Assembly (NCBI RefSeq): GCF_025567195.1 | Contig: NZ_JAOQJF010000010.1 | Location: 29,348 to 93,347, forward strand | Direction: 5' to 3' | Source of the DNA: Alitiscatomonas aceti | GTDB taxonomy: Bacteria; Bacillota; Clostridia; Lachnospirales; Lachnospiraceae | Length of the DNA stretch: 64,000 bases | Part shown: piece after piece, positions 33,319 to 42,104 of the stretch | Numbering within the stretch: position 1 is the stretch's first letter | Layout of the letters: the number at the start of each line of letters is the position of its first letter | Program-made: the position numbers and the translations under genes | Notes under the pieces: generated by a model | The model's database searches: none | The model's input: the letters and a program-made list of their open reading frames with translations, nothing else | Told to the model about the DNA's origin: nothing

Positions 33319-33699
33319 ATGGCGAGAGAAAAATTCCACACGCTGACAGAGCAGATGTTTTACGTCCTTCTCTGCCTGGATGAGGAGTGCTGCGGGACGG
33401 ATATCCTGGACCGGGTGCCGTCCATGACCGGAGGCCGGGTGACCGTGGGCTCCGGAACGCTTTATAACCTGCTGGAGCAGTTCTCAGAGGCCGGGATGAT
33501 CCGGGAGACAAAGGTGGAGGGGAGACGGAGAAGCTATCTCCTCACTGACGCGGGAAGGGAGCGGCTGGGCCGGGAATATGAAAGGATCTGCGCTCAGGCC
33601 CGGGATTACCAGGAGATATTCGGGAACAGAAAGGCGGAACGGGAGGTTCTGGACACAGGCTGGGAGGGCCCCATGACGGGAAAGGAGGCGCTGGCATGA
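33319..33699 (+). CDS. PadR-family repressor
   Basis: A winged helix with TEQMFYVLLCLDEECCGTDI, then VTVGSGTLYNLLEQFSEAGM and YLLTDAGRERL shows the PadR pattern. The start is ATG 33319 behind AAAGGAGG. It overlaps the DUF2812 gene by 4 bases, the common Firmicute pair in which PadR senses stress or drugs and the membrane partner is its target. Confidence 0.9.
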   Translation: MAREKFHTLTEQMFYVLLCLDEECCGTDILDRVPSMTGGRVTVGSGTLYNLLEQFSEAGMIRETKVEGRRRSYLLTDAGRERLGREYERICAQARDYQEIFGNRKAEREVLDTGWEGPMTGKEALA

Positions 33700-35099
33700 A
33701 GGACAGAAAGAGACAGCTGGAAAACCTGGCTTTTTATGATAAGGCAGCCATTGAAGACCGGGCGGCCTGTATGGCGGAAAAGGGATGGCTGGTGGAACAG
33801 CCGGGGCCGTATTTCTGGAAATACCGGCGGATCGAACCAAAGAGGCTGGCAGTGAACGTGGTCTATTTTCCCAAGGCTTCAGAGTTCGATCCAAGCCCCA
33901 CCGAGGGCCAGATACAGTTGGAGGAGCTGTGTAAAAGAGACGGCTGGATCCTGGCGGCCCGCTGGGGCCAGATGCAGATCTTTTATAATGAGCAAAAAGA
34001 TCCGGTGCCCATTGAAACTGATCCGGTGATCCAGGTGGAGACCGTCCGGGCGGCCATGAAAAAGGGGATGCTTCCAGGCCAGCTTCTGCTGGCGGGACTG
34101 AGCGTGATGCAGCTTATGATGCTGGGCTGGCAGCTTTGGGAATCCCCGGTGCGCTTCCTTTCAAGACCGGCCACCGCGTATATGATCCCGGTCTGGTTCC
34201 TGGTCCTCTGTGCTGTTTTATGCGAGCTCTGGGGGTTCCTGGCCTGGACAAGGCGGGCGGAGAAAGAGGCGGAAAATGGCAGGTTTTACGGGATCCGGGG
34301 GAACCGGAGGCTGTCCCTGGCTCTGGCTCTACTGGCTCTTTTTCTCAGCGGACTGATCCTTTGCCAGATGAGCGGCGGTCCATGGGGATTAGCCTGGCTG
34401 GCGGTGGTCCTGGGCGGGATCCTGGCCATGACGGGAGCTGTCATATATATCCGGGAGCGTATGAAAAAACGTGGGGCCTCCCGGAAAAAGAATCTCTTTT
34501 TTACCATTGGTCTGACAGTGATCATGTCCTCCTGCTTTGTGGCAGCCTTGACGGTCATGATATCTTCTGTGGGGATCACGAAGCGGAGCAGGCCTGTGGG
34601 GACCTATGACAAAGGCGGCTGGGAGATGGAGGTCTATGACGATCCCATTCCCCTGGAAATGAAGGATCTGAGGGATGCGGGCTGCGATCAATGGTCCACT
34701 ATGGCGAGCCGGGCGGAGACGATATTCCTGGCCCATACGGAATACAGCCAGAAGCCCCTGACAGAGGACCGGTCGGTCCCGGATCTCCGCTATGAGGTGA
34801 CGGAGGTAAAGGCGGGCTTTTTATACGGCTTTTTAAAGAAACGGCTGCTCTGGGAGCGGCAGGACGTGGTGGCTGACCAGATGGTGGTCATGGCAGACCA
34901 CTATGAGCTGGTGGATCCGGCGCCGTGGAAGGCCCTGGACGCCTACCGGGTATACTGGAGCGGCGGTTATCTCAACGAATATCTGGTATTTTATGAGGAC
35001 AGGATTCTGGAGATCCGGTTTGGCTGGGAGCCGTCAAAATGGCAGATGGCTGCAGCGGCGGAAAAGCTGGCGGGGAAAGTGGAAGAAAGTAAAAAATAA
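33696..35099 (+). CDS. DUF2812 membrane protein
   Basis: The N-terminal cytosolic domain (1-125) has AAIEDRAACMAEKGWLVEQ and FWKYRRIEPK, typical of DUF2812. Several membrane helices follow (about 130-150, 157-182, 205-225, 232-250, 266-288). The C-terminal 170 residues form a soluble domain ending with IRFGWEPSKWQMAAAAEKL. The role is unknown; it is expected to be controlled by the PadR protein encoded before it. Confidence 0.85.
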   Translation: MKDRKRQLENLAFYDKAAIEDRAACMAEKGWLVEQPGPYFWKYRRIEPKRLAVNVVYFPKASEFDPSPTEGQIQLEELCKRDGWILAARWGQMQIFYNEQKDPVPIETDPVIQVETVRAAMKKGMLPGQLLLAGLSVMQLMMLGWQLWESPVRFLSRPATAYMIPVWFLVLCAVLCELWGFLAWTRRAEKEAENGRFYGIRGNRRLSLALALLALFLSGLILCQMSGGPWGLAWLAVVLGGILAMTGAVIYIRERMKKRGASRKKNLFFTIGLTVIMSSCFVAALTVMISSVGITKRSRPVGTYDKGGWEMEVYDDPIPLEMKDLRDAGCDQWSTMASRAETIFLAHTEYSQKPLTEDRSVPDLRYEVTEVKAGFLYGFLKKRLLWERQDVVADQMVVMADHYELVDPAPWKALDAYRVYWSGGYLNEYLVFYEDRILEIRFGWEPSKWQMAAAAEKLAGKVEESKK

Positions 35100-35123
35100 C
35101 ATAAATAAAAAGGAGAAAAAGGT

Positions 35124-36725
35124 ATGTATGATCTTTTAATCAAAAACGGAACCGTAGTGGATGGAACGGGAGCGCCCCGTTTCCAGGCGGATGTGGCTGT
35201 GAAGGACGGGAAGATCGCCAGGATCGCTCCGGGAATTGCAGAAGAGGCGGAGACGGTGATCGATGCCACGGGACTGGTGGTGGCTCCTGGCTTTATCGAT
35301 ACCCATACCCATTCGGACGGTACGGTCTTCAGCCCGGAGACCACAGGCTACAACCATCTGGAGGATGGGGCCACCACGGAGCTGGCAGGCCAGTGCGGTT
35401 CTATGGCGGCTCCGTATTATGGGGAGTTTGATCCGTCCCATGGGATCTCCAGGGAAGAATATGAGAGGATCTGCGAAAGCTATACTTCTTACTTTGCATA
35501 TGTGGACAGCATCCCCCACGGCGCAAACCTGGCGTTTTTTGCAGGCCAGGGCCCCATCCGCGGCAAGGTCATGGGCTTTGGCGACGGAACTCCAAATGAG
35601 GAACAGCTGGAACAGATGCGCAGTCTGATGCGGGAGGCCATGGAATGCGGCTGTCTGGGCTTTTCCACAGGCCTTGTATACACGCCGTCGGTGTTTGCAG
35701 GCACCCATGAGCTGGTGGAGATCGCCAAGGTGGCCCATGAGTACGGCGGCGTATACACCACCCATATCCGCGGGGAAGGAAACCAGCTGAAGGAATCCAT
35801 CGAGGAGGCCCTGGTCATCGGCCGGGAAAGCGGGATCCCCGTGAATATTTCCCATATCAAGGTCATCGGCCGTCAGAACGAGGGAAACAGCCGGGACATC
35901 ATCCGGTATATTGAAGAAAACCAGAAGGCCGGAATGACCATCACCGCCGACCAGTATCCGTTCACCGGAGGCTCCGCCCCGCTGATCTCCCAGATCCCGC
36001 CCAAATATCTGACCGCAGGAAAGGCCGAGGGACTGCGCTGTCTGGCAGAGAGCGCAGAGCTGAGAAAGCAGGCGGAGTGGTCCATCTTCCATGAGGCCCA
36101 TGAGTTTGAGAGCAACATCTACTCTGCGGGCTATGAGGGCTGTCTGATCGCCGGCGCATATAAAACAAAGGAACATATTGGAAAGACTCTGGCGCAGCTG
36201 GCAGAGGAACAGGGAAAGACTCCCTTCGACGCCTGCATCGACCTGCTGGCGGCCAACGACGGCATTGTCCAGGGCATTTATTTTTCCCAGAACGACAGCG
36301 ACCTCTTAAACTTCATGAGCCAGCCTTGGGTGATGTGCGGCAGCGACTGGAGCGATTATGGAGCGGTGGTGGATCGTGAGAAGAAGTATGGAAGTCATCC
36401 GAGAGCCATGGGAACCATGGCCCGCCGCCTGGAGCTGATCCGGGACAACGGCCTCTGGACGCTGGAGGATGCCGTTTACCGTCTGACCGGAATGCCGTCA
36501 GAGGTCTACGGACTTCCCATGATCGGTAAGCTGAAAGAGGGGCTCAACGCAGACATTACGGTCTTTGATTATAAGAATGTCTGGGCCAATGCCGATTACG
36601 ACCATCCGTTCCGCAAAAATAACGGGATCGAATACGTCATCGTAAACGGAAAGACCGCGGTAAAGAATGGCGAGTTTACGGGAGTTAAGAATGGAAAGGT
36701 CCTTCGGATGAAGAGGGAAAGATAG
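35124..36725 (+). CDS. N-acyl-D-amino-acid deacylase (D-aminoacylase)
   Basis: The protein has the amidohydrolase fold with GFIDTHTHSDGTVF near residue 55 (first metal ligands), a Cys and Glu-rich metal region around GFSTGLVYTPSVFAGTHELV, and THIRGEGNQLKESIEEAL. A conserved MCGSDWSDYGA Asp motif lies near residue 408. This order fits N-acyl-D-amino-acid deacylases, which free D-amino acids from N-acyl forms. The length (533) is normal. It starts 24 bases after the DUF2812 gene and is followed by a terminator. Confidence 0.85.
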   Translation: MYDLLIKNGTVVDGTGAPRFQADVAVKDGKIARIAPGIAEEAETVIDATGLVVAPGFIDTHTHSDGTVFSPETTGYNHLEDGATTELAGQCGSMAAPYYGEFDPSHGISREEYERICESYTSYFAYVDSIPHGANLAFFAGQGPIRGKVMGFGDGTPNEEQLEQMRSLMREAMECGCLGFSTGLVYTPSVFAGTHELVEIAKVAHEYGGVYTTHIRGEGNQLKESIEEALVIGRESGIPVNISHIKVIGRQNEGNSRDIIRYIEENQKAGMTITADQYPFTGGSAPLISQIPPKYLTAGKAEGLRCLAESAELRKQAEWSIFHEAHEFESNIYSAGYEGCLIAGAYKTKEHIGKTLAQLAEEQGKTPFDACIDLLAANDGIVQGIYFSQNDSDLLNFMSQPWVMCGSDWSDYGAVVDREKKYGSHPRAMGTMARRLELIRDNGLWTLEDAVYRLTGMPSEVYGLPMIGKLKEGLNADITVFDYKNVWANADYDHPFRKNNGIEYVIVNGKTAVKNGEFTGVKNGKVLRMKRER

Positions 36726-36758
36726 GAGAAAGCTGCAAAAAGATCTTTAAAGAGAAAT

Positions 36759-36789
36759 CGCTGAGGCCGTAAGGCTTCAGCGGTTTTTT
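36759..36789 (+). terminator. Terminator after deacylase gene
   Basis: CGCTGAGGCC-GTAA-GGCTTCAGCG with a six-T tail, 33 bases after the stop. Confidence 0.85.
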
Positions 36790-36814
36790 CGTGGGTCTTA
36801 CCTAAAATGTGTTT

Positions 36815-36836
36815 ATGGGATCCCAATGGATCCCAT
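36815..36836. other. Perfect hairpin between convergent genes
   Basis: ATGGGATCC-CAAT-GGATCCCAT lies just 3' of the DtxR-type gene on the minus strand. It may end that transcript, although no T run follows on the minus strand. Confidence 0.45.
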
Positions 36837-36851
36837 TTCCTGCCCTGCTCT

Positions 36852-37223
36852 TTATACGGACGTCTGCTTTAAATGGTCCTTAATGGCGGCAAAGCTCTCC
36901 TCGCTGATGACATGCTCGATCCGGCAGGCATCCTCGGAGGCAGTCTCTCTGCTGACGCCCAGGGATTCCAGCCACTGGGACAGGATCCTGTGACGCTCAT
37001 AGATCATTTCCGCAATCTTTTTTCCAGTGGGAGCCAGGGTAATGTGGCCGTTTTCGTCCACGCGGATATGGCCGCTGTTGCGGAGATTCTTCATGGCCAC
37101 GCTGACGCTGGGCTTGGAAAATCCAAGCTCATTGGCGATATCGATGGAACGGACGTATGGCTTATCCAGACTGAGGACCAGTATGGTCTCCAGATAATTT
37201 TCTGCTGATTCCTGTATTTTCAA
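36852..37223 (-). CDS. DtxR/MntR-family metal-dependent repressor
   Basis: A winged helix (about 5-65) has YLETILVLSLDKPYVRSIDI, ANELGFSKPSVSVAMKNL and the wing HITLAPTGKKIAEMIYERH; the dimer and metal region follows with a final EHVISEESFAAIKDHL. The start is TTG at 37223 behind GGGGGTG. The protein is 123 residues, shorter than full DtxR, with no SH3 domain. It faces an operon whose promoter carries two GTTAGn-N4-GCTAAC boxes close to the DtxR consensus, so repression of that operon by Fe or Mn is inferred. Confidence 0.85.
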   Translation of the reverse strand: MKIQESAENYLETILVLSLDKPYVRSIDIANELGFSKPSVSVAMKNLRNSGHIRVDENGHITLAPTGKKIAEMIYERHRILSQWLESLGVSRETASEDACRIEHVISEESFAAIKDHLKQTSV

Positions 37224-37335
37224 ACGAGCACCCCCAAAAACATTTTGCAGTGATACCGGAGACCAAAAGCCGTCCGCCCGGCATCTTTTATGACCAGTAT
37301 AGCATAGGAAGATCCGTGGGTCAAATTGAAAAAGC

Positions 37336-37364
37336 TTGACAAAAAGGTTAGCAAGCGCTAACTT
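37336..37364 (+). promoter_or_regulatory. Promoter of the DUF2325 operon
   Basis: TTGACA (37336-37341), 17-base spacer, TAACTT (37359-37364). The first GTTAGC-N4-GCTAAC box covers the spacer and the -10. Confidence 0.7.
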
Positions 37365-37390
37365 ATAAGCATAGGTTAGATAGAGCTAAC
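37347..37390. promoter_or_regulatory. Two DtxR-type operator boxes
   Basis: GTTAGC-N4-GCTAAC (37347-37362) and GTTAGA-N4-GCTAAC (37375-37390) have the same 16-base design and 28-base centre spacing. They resemble the TTAG-TTAG-CTAA-CTAA core known for DtxR and FeoA-type regulation. Confidence 0.75.
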
Positions 37391-37420
37391 TAAAATAAAA
37401 ATCACAGACCGGGAAGGAGA

Positions 37421-37708
37421 ATGGATATGAGCGTTGTGATCGTTGGAGGCCATGACCGGATGGTCAGGCAGTATAAGGAAATCTGCGAGGACCATCAGTG
37501 GAAGGCGAAGGTATTTACCCAGATGCGGACCGGACTGGATAAACAGATCGGATGTCCCGATCTTCTGATCCTGTTTACCAGCACGGTGTCCCATAAAATG
37601 ATCCGCAGCGTACTGGATGGGATCGACGAGGCCAGGACCAGCGTCGTCCGCTGCCACACCAGCAGTAAGAGCGCCCTTACAGAGATCCTGGAGAATCACA
37701 GCGTTTAA
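37421..37708 (+). CDS. DUF2325 protein
   Basis: A 95-residue alpha/beta protein of DUF2325: SVVIVGGHDRMVRQYKEICE at the start, then a LLILFTSTVSHKMIRSVLDG strand-helix unit. First gene of a probable iron-regulated set with DUF3793 and flavodoxin. Ribosome site AAGGAG precedes ATG. Function unknown; a metal-linked role is inferred from the operator boxes. Confidence 0.85.
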   Translation: MDMSVVIVGGHDRMVRQYKEICEDHQWKAKVFTQMRTGLDKQIGCPDLLILFTSTVSHKMIRSVLDGIDEARTSVVRCHTSSKSALTEILENHSV

Positions 37709-37725
37709 GGAGGGAGGAGAGACTC

Positions 37726-38316
37726 ATGAGCGAGGAAGCTTTTCACATTATGACGCAAATGGATCTGGAGGGGGCTGAGACCCAGGCAGTGCTCCAGTGC
37801 GCTCCGCTCCTTACGGGGATCAAAATGTCCAACCTCCTCCATGTCCGGGAAGGGCAGCAGAGGGAGGTGGCTTCCATGTTTGAAGCGACGCCGGTCTCCA
37901 GCCGGATCCTCTATAAAAAGAATGGCCGGATCTCTGTTTTCCTATACAGGGAGCAGAGGCTGAAGCGCTTCCTTTCGGTGGGAAAGGTGCGGAGGCTTTT
38001 GGATTCCTTTGGATACAGGGGCATGGAGCTTCCGGAGATCCTGTCCAGGCTTTCGGACCGATATCAGCGCCATATGGACGGCAGGGGAGACTTCCCCCAT
38101 GAGATCGGTCTCCTTCTGGGATATCCGCCCGAGGATGTGTCCGGCTTTATCGAAAACGGAGGAAAAAATTTCCTCTGTTCCGGCTACTGGAAGGTCTATA
38201 AGGACCCCGCCAGGGCAAGAAGGATCTTTGACGGATACGACAGGGCCAGGGAGGCGGCCATCCGTATGGCGGGAAACGGGACCGGGATCCGGGACATTAT
38301 AAAATATACATCATAA
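37726..38316 (+). CDS. DUF3793 protein
   Basis: The sequence fits DUF3793: VLQCAPLLTGIKMSNLLHV, then ISVFLYREQRLKRFL, then FPHEIGLLLGYPPEDVSGFI and a CSGYWKVYKDPARARRIFD end. It is repeatedly found next to iron-uptake genes and flavodoxins in Clostridia. AGGAGG precedes ATG. Role unknown. Confidence 0.85.
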   Translation: MSEEAFHIMTQMDLEGAETQAVLQCAPLLTGIKMSNLLHVREGQQREVASMFEATPVSSRILYKKNGRISVFLYREQRLKRFLSVGKVRRLLDSFGYRGMELPEILSRLSDRYQRHMDGRGDFPHEIGLLLGYPPEDVSGFIENGGKNFLCSGYWKVYKDPARARRIFDGYDRAREAAIRMAGNGTGIRDIIKYTS

Positions 38317-38335
38317 ATCACAGGAGGAAGAATCA

Positions 38336-38767
38336 ATGGATATGATCATCATCGCGTACTGGACACAGACAGGAAATACAAAGGCCATGGCAGAGGCTGT
38401 GGGAGAAGGCGTGGAAATCGCCGGGAAAAAGGCGGATGTGCGTCATATTTCGGAGGTGTCCATGGACAGCCTGAGAGAGGCGCAGGTATTTGCCATGGGC
38501 TGCCCGGCCATGGGGGCTGAGGTGCTGGAGGAGGGGGAGATGGAGCCCTTTGTGATGGAAGTGGAGGGCTTTGCCCAGGGAAAGAGGATCGGTCTGTTCG
38601 GCTCCTACGGCTGGGGAGACGGCCAGTGGATGCGGGACTGGGAGGAGAGGATGAAAGCGGCTGGAGCCGTCCTTGTGGGAAGAGAGGGTGTCATCGCCAA
38701 CGAAGCGCCGGACGAGGACGCCCTGGAGCAGTGCAGGGCCCTGGGACGGGAGCTGGCCTCCATTTAG
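38336..38767 (+). CDS. Flavodoxin
   Basis: The FMN phosphate loop is visible at the start (IAYWTQTGNTKAMAEAV), followed by a short-chain flavodoxin fold with FAMGCPAMGAEVLEEGEMEP and LFGSYGWGDGQWMRDWEER. The length (143) is normal. Flavodoxin replaces ferredoxin when iron is short, which fits control by a DtxR-type repressor. Confidence 0.9.
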   Translation: MDMIIIAYWTQTGNTKAMAEAVGEGVEIAGKKADVRHISEVSMDSLREAQVFAMGCPAMGAEVLEEGEMEPFVMEVEGFAQGKRIGLFGSYGWGDGQWMRDWEERMKAAGAVLVGREGVIANEAPDEDALEQCRALGRELASI

Positions 38768-38796
38768 AAAGCGCGCCTTCCAGGGCAGCCTGCATT

Positions 38797-40107
38797 TTAG
38801 AAAAAGGCATCGATGAACTGTTCTTTTAAGAAACGGTATTGTCTTGTGGGCCGCCCCTTTCCCTCCTGGCGGAGGGGTTCGATCTCTTCAATGAGACCGG
38901 AGTCCAGGAGCTGCTGCAGGATCCGGTTGCAACTGCGGCTGGTGATGTTCAAAAGCTGGGACAGGGAGGCGGCGGTGACCACGGCATCATTGTCCATCTG
39001 GAACAGGCCCACGATCCTCAGAAGATTGCTCTCATTGATGCCGTTTTTCTGGGAGTAGGCCAGAGCCTTGGTATTGGAGTAGCTGTAATTTAAATTCCTG
39101 GTAAGAGAGAGTGGGCCGGTGAGGACATTTTCATCTCCGTGGATAATGAACCCGTCGTTCTTTCCGTAACGGATGGCCTCCTGGAGGGCCTTTTCCGCCT
39201 GGTAATGGCTCTCCCCCAGGGAGTTCCCGAAGCCGGCGCCCAGGCGGAATTCCAGGTCTCCCTTCTGGTCCAGATAGGAGATCAGATCCTGGATCCGGTC
39301 GAAGCTCTTCTTATAAAGATCCGTGTCCATGTCCAGCTCAAACCGGTTGGATACGGAGCGGATGGCAAAGTCATAATGGTATTCCCGGCGGAAGTCCAGA
39401 AGATATTTGTGCAGGGTGATCTCCAGATACTCCCGGTCCTGGGAGGTGATGTGCTCCGGATAGATCAGCTTCACCAGGACGATGAGCTTTGTGTCCTGGC
39501 TCTGCTGCTTCAGGCGGATGGCATTGACCGCGCTCTTTATGGAGTCACGGATCATCTCCTCTGTGGGCAGGATATGGATGTATGGGATCTTCAGCTTATT
39601 GAGCACGTTGAGCTGGTTGGTGGTCCGGGTCAGCATGATATCGATTTTTCCGCCTTTCCACAGCTCCTCGGCCCGTTCCTTTAAGGTCTCATAATTGTAT
39701 ACGGGATTTTCAAACAGGTAAGGCATGTGGGCGGGGGCCAGATACTGCTTCAGGTTCATATAATCGTTGACAGGCGTCAGGAAATCAATGTAGACCCGGG
39801 TCAGCGGGATATGAGGATACCGCACCACAAAGTTTAAAAGGATGGACAGGATGTGCTTATCCTCATAGGAGATCAGGGTACAGGGGACCTTGATATCCGG
39901 TACATGGGTCAGCATGTAGGAATAGCCCAGCTCCCCGGAGAAGAACATAACGTCGCAGGAATCCTTGCACTGTTCGTAAATATCCTCGATCTCCTCCAGG
40001 CGGTCATACACATATTTATGGAAGAGACAGCCGAAATCCTTCATTGCAATGGCACGGTCGATGAGATCCATGGATTTCTGTGGGCTTACGATGCTGATGG
40101 TGATCAT
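38797..40107 (-). CDS. Transcriptional regulator, degenerate GGDEF-like, 436 aa
   Basis: An N-terminal sensor-like region (1-190) begins ITISIVSPQKSMDLIDRAIA and looks like a receptor fold. The middle (about 205-320) resembles a degenerate GGDEF-type domain, with FRLGAGFGNSLGESHYQAE followed by ALQEAIRYGKND. The C-terminus (about 365-430) is a winged helix with AASLSQLLNITSRSCNRILQ and LRQEGKGRPTRQYRF. It is divergent from gdhA across a 443-base gap, so it may regulate gdhA. AAAGGAG precedes ATG. Confidence 0.65.
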   Translation of the reverse strand: MITISIVSPQKSMDLIDRAIAMKDFGCLFHKYVYDRLEEIEDIYEQCKDSCDVMFFSGELGYSYMLTHVPDIKVPCTLISYEDKHILSILLNFVVRYPHIPLTRVYIDFLTPVNDYMNLKQYLAPAHMPYLFENPVYNYETLKERAEELWKGGKIDIMLTRTTNQLNVLNKLKIPYIHILPTEEMIRDSIKSAVNAIRLKQQSQDTKLIVLVKLIYPEHITSQDREYLEITLHKYLLDFRREYHYDFAIRSVSNRFELDMDTDLYKKSFDRIQDLISYLDQKGDLEFRLGAGFGNSLGESHYQAEKALQEAIRYGKNDGFIIHGDENVLTGPLSLTRNLNYSYSNTKALAYSQKNGINESNLLRIVGLFQMDNDAVVTAASLSQLLNITSRSCNRILQQLLDSGLIEEIEPLRQEGKGRPTRQYRFLKEQFIDAFF

Positions 40108-40194
40108 GGAAACGCTCCTTTCTGAGGTGCAAAAAGTCTTTTAATGACAGTTATGTCGATAAATCGCTTTGCAGTAAAATCGTATCACAGATTC

Positions 40195-40223
40195 TTGACA
40201 ATGTCAAAAGCGTATGTTAAAAT
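40195..40223 (+). promoter_or_regulatory. gdhA promoter
   Basis: TTGACA (40195-40200), 17-base spacer and TAAAAT (40218-40223). It would give a leader of about 320 bases before gdhA. Confidence 0.7.
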
Positions 40224-40230
40224 GAAGACA

Positions 40231-40550
40231 AATAAAAGACGTGAAATGCATAAGTCCGAAATAAAAGAGCTTTTCTGCTGTTTACTTTCCGCCGAGGGAA
40301 ACGGATGATACGGAGGGGAAACGGAATGGACAAGGGTAGCGATATCCTCGAAACTCCGCAGAACTGCTGGATATTACATATTTTTTCTGAACAGTAGGGA
40401 CAAAAGATGGAAATATCCTCCCGGAGTGGCTCTTTTATAACCTTAATTGGGACGCAAGTGTCTCATAAAAGCCTTTATGTATTCCGAGTCTCTTATTTTG
40501 TGCAGAGCACAGGGGTTAAGTAATCCAAATTTTAAGGAGGTATTTGCGAA
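40231..40550 (+). other. Long structured leader of gdhA
   Basis: No gene is seen. Local pairings include TTTCC/GGAAA near 40285, a GATATCC...GGATAT stem around 40338-40375 enclosing GCAG-AA-CTGC, a repeat of ATATCCTC at about 40411, GGGAC...GTCTC near 40450 and ATAAA-AGCC-TTTAT. I could not match these to a known riboswitch. The AAGGAGG ribosome site is at the end. Confidence 0.4.
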
Positions 40551-41903
40551 ATGAGCAAGTATATTGACAGAGTATTGGCGGAAGTTAAAGAGAAAAACGC
40601 AAACGAGCCGGAATTCCTTCAGACTGTTGAGGAAGTGTTAGGAACCTTAGCACCGATCGTTGACGCTCATCCGGAATATGAAAAAGTTGCCCTTCTTGAG
40701 AGAATGGTAGAGCCGGAGAGAACCATCGAATTCCGTGTTCCGTGGGTTGATGATAATGGCCAGACACATGTTAACCGCGGCTACCGTGTACAGTTCAACG
40801 GCGCAATTGGACCGTACAAGGGAGGCTTACGTTTCGCTCCGTCCGTAAATCTGTCTATCATGAAATTCTTAGGTTTCGAGCAGACATTCAAAAACAGCCT
40901 TACAACACTCCCCATGGGCGGTGCAAAGGGTGGTTCTGACTTTGACCCCAACGGTAAGAGCGATGCAGAGGTTATGAGATTCTGTCAGTCCTTCATGACT
41001 GAGTTATACCGTCACATTGGTCCGGATGTAGATATCCCGGCTGGTGACCTTGGCGTAGGCGCTCGTGAGATCGGCTATCTGTATGGCCAGTACCGTAAGA
41101 TCCGCGGTGCATTCGAGAACGGCACGATTACAGGTAAGGGACGTTCCTTCGGTGGTTCCGTGATCCGTCCGGAGGCTACTGGTTACGGCGCTGTTTACTA
41201 CGTAGAAGCTGTTATGAAACACGAGAACGATACACTGGCTGGCAAGACAGTTGCAGTATCCGGCTTCGGTAACGTTGCATGGGGTATCTGTAAGAAGCTT
41301 GCTGAGTTAGGCGCAAAGGCAGTTACACTGTCTGGTCCGGACGGATACATCTACGATCCCGACGGAGTTGTAACAGAAGAGAAGATCAACTACATGCTGG
41401 AAATGAGAGCATCCGGACGCAACCGTGTTCAGGACTACGCTGACAAGTTTGGCGTACAGTTCTTCCCGGGTGAGAAGCCGTTCGGTCAGAAGGTTGACAT
41501 CGTTATGCCGGCAGCTATGCAGAACGACGTTCACATGGCAGAGGCTGAGAAGATGGTTGCCAACGGTCTTAAGTACTACATCGAGGTTGCCAATATGCCG
41601 ACAACAAACGATGCTCTTAAGTACTTAATGAGCCAGCCGAATATGGTTGTTGCTCCGTCCAAGGCTGTAAACGCAGGCGGCGTTCTTGTATCTGGTCTTG
41701 AGATGAGCCAGAACTCCGAGAGATACTCCTGGACAGCTGAGGAAGTTGACTCCAAGTTACATCAGATCATGACTGGTATCCATGATGGATCTGCAGAAGT
41801 AGCTGAGAGATACGGCTTAGGCTACAACCTGGTTGCAGGTGCTAACCTGGTTGGCTTCCAGAAGGTAGCTGACGCTATGATGGCTCAGGGTATTGCCTGG
41901 TAA
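40551..41903 (+). CDS. gdhA: NADP-type glutamate dehydrogenase
   Basis: 450 residues, the usual size of hexameric family-I enzymes that join 2-oxoglutarate and ammonium. PMGGAKGGSDFDPNGKSD near residue 121 holds the catalytic lysine region; AGDLGVGAREIGYLYGQY lies further on, and the cofactor loop SGFGNVAWGICK is near residue 236. AAGGAGG precedes ATG 40551. Codon use is strongly biased toward a highly expressed set, with many GTT and CCG. It stands alone between a long leader and a terminator. Confidence 0.95.
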   Translation: MSKYIDRVLAEVKEKNANEPEFLQTVEEVLGTLAPIVDAHPEYEKVALLERMVEPERTIEFRVPWVDDNGQTHVNRGYRVQFNGAIGPYKGGLRFAPSVNLSIMKFLGFEQTFKNSLTTLPMGGAKGGSDFDPNGKSDAEVMRFCQSFMTELYRHIGPDVDIPAGDLGVGAREIGYLYGQYRKIRGAFENGTITGKGRSFGGSVIRPEATGYGAVYYVEAVMKHENDTLAGKTVAVSGFGNVAWGICKKLAELGAKAVTLSGPDGYIYDPDGVVTEEKINYMLEMRASGRNRVQDYADKFGVQFFPGEKPFGQKVDIVMPAAMQNDVHMAEAEKMVANGLKYYIEVANMPTTNDALKYLMSQPNMVVAPSKAVNAGGVLVSGLEMSQNSERYSWTAEEVDSKLHQIMTGIHDGSAEVAERYGLGYNLVAGANLVGFQKVADAMMAQGIAW

Positions 41904-41951
41904 TTTGCTAGCAGTCCGTTGAGTGTCTTAACTGAATCCAACTGAAATATT

Positions 41952-41990
41952 GGGGGCTGTTACGGGTAAATATGCCCGCGGCGGCCCCTT
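41952..41990 (+). terminator. Terminator after gdhA
   Basis: GGGGCTG and CGGGT...CCCG form a stem that closes at CGGCCCC (41982-41988), with a TTATATATT tail. Confidence 0.75.
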
Positions 41991-42104
41991 ATATATTCCT
42001 GGCAGCAGAGGCTTGTAAACCTCTGGTACCGGCGGGGGCGAGAGATCAGAACCCGAAATCCGTTAATATCAATACGATGTACAAATAGGAAGGAAGTATT
42101 GGAA

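Noticed and set aside
40231..40550. Possible c-di-GMP riboswitch in the gdhA leader (GGGACGCAAG seen)
   Set aside because: The other required elements, such as the upstream GCAAACC region and the closing stems, are missing.
42006..42025. Hairpin CAGAGG/CCTCTG before the hydroxyacid dehydrogenase gene as a T-box
   Set aside because: No T-box sequence and no terminator pair were found; it is a short isolated stem.
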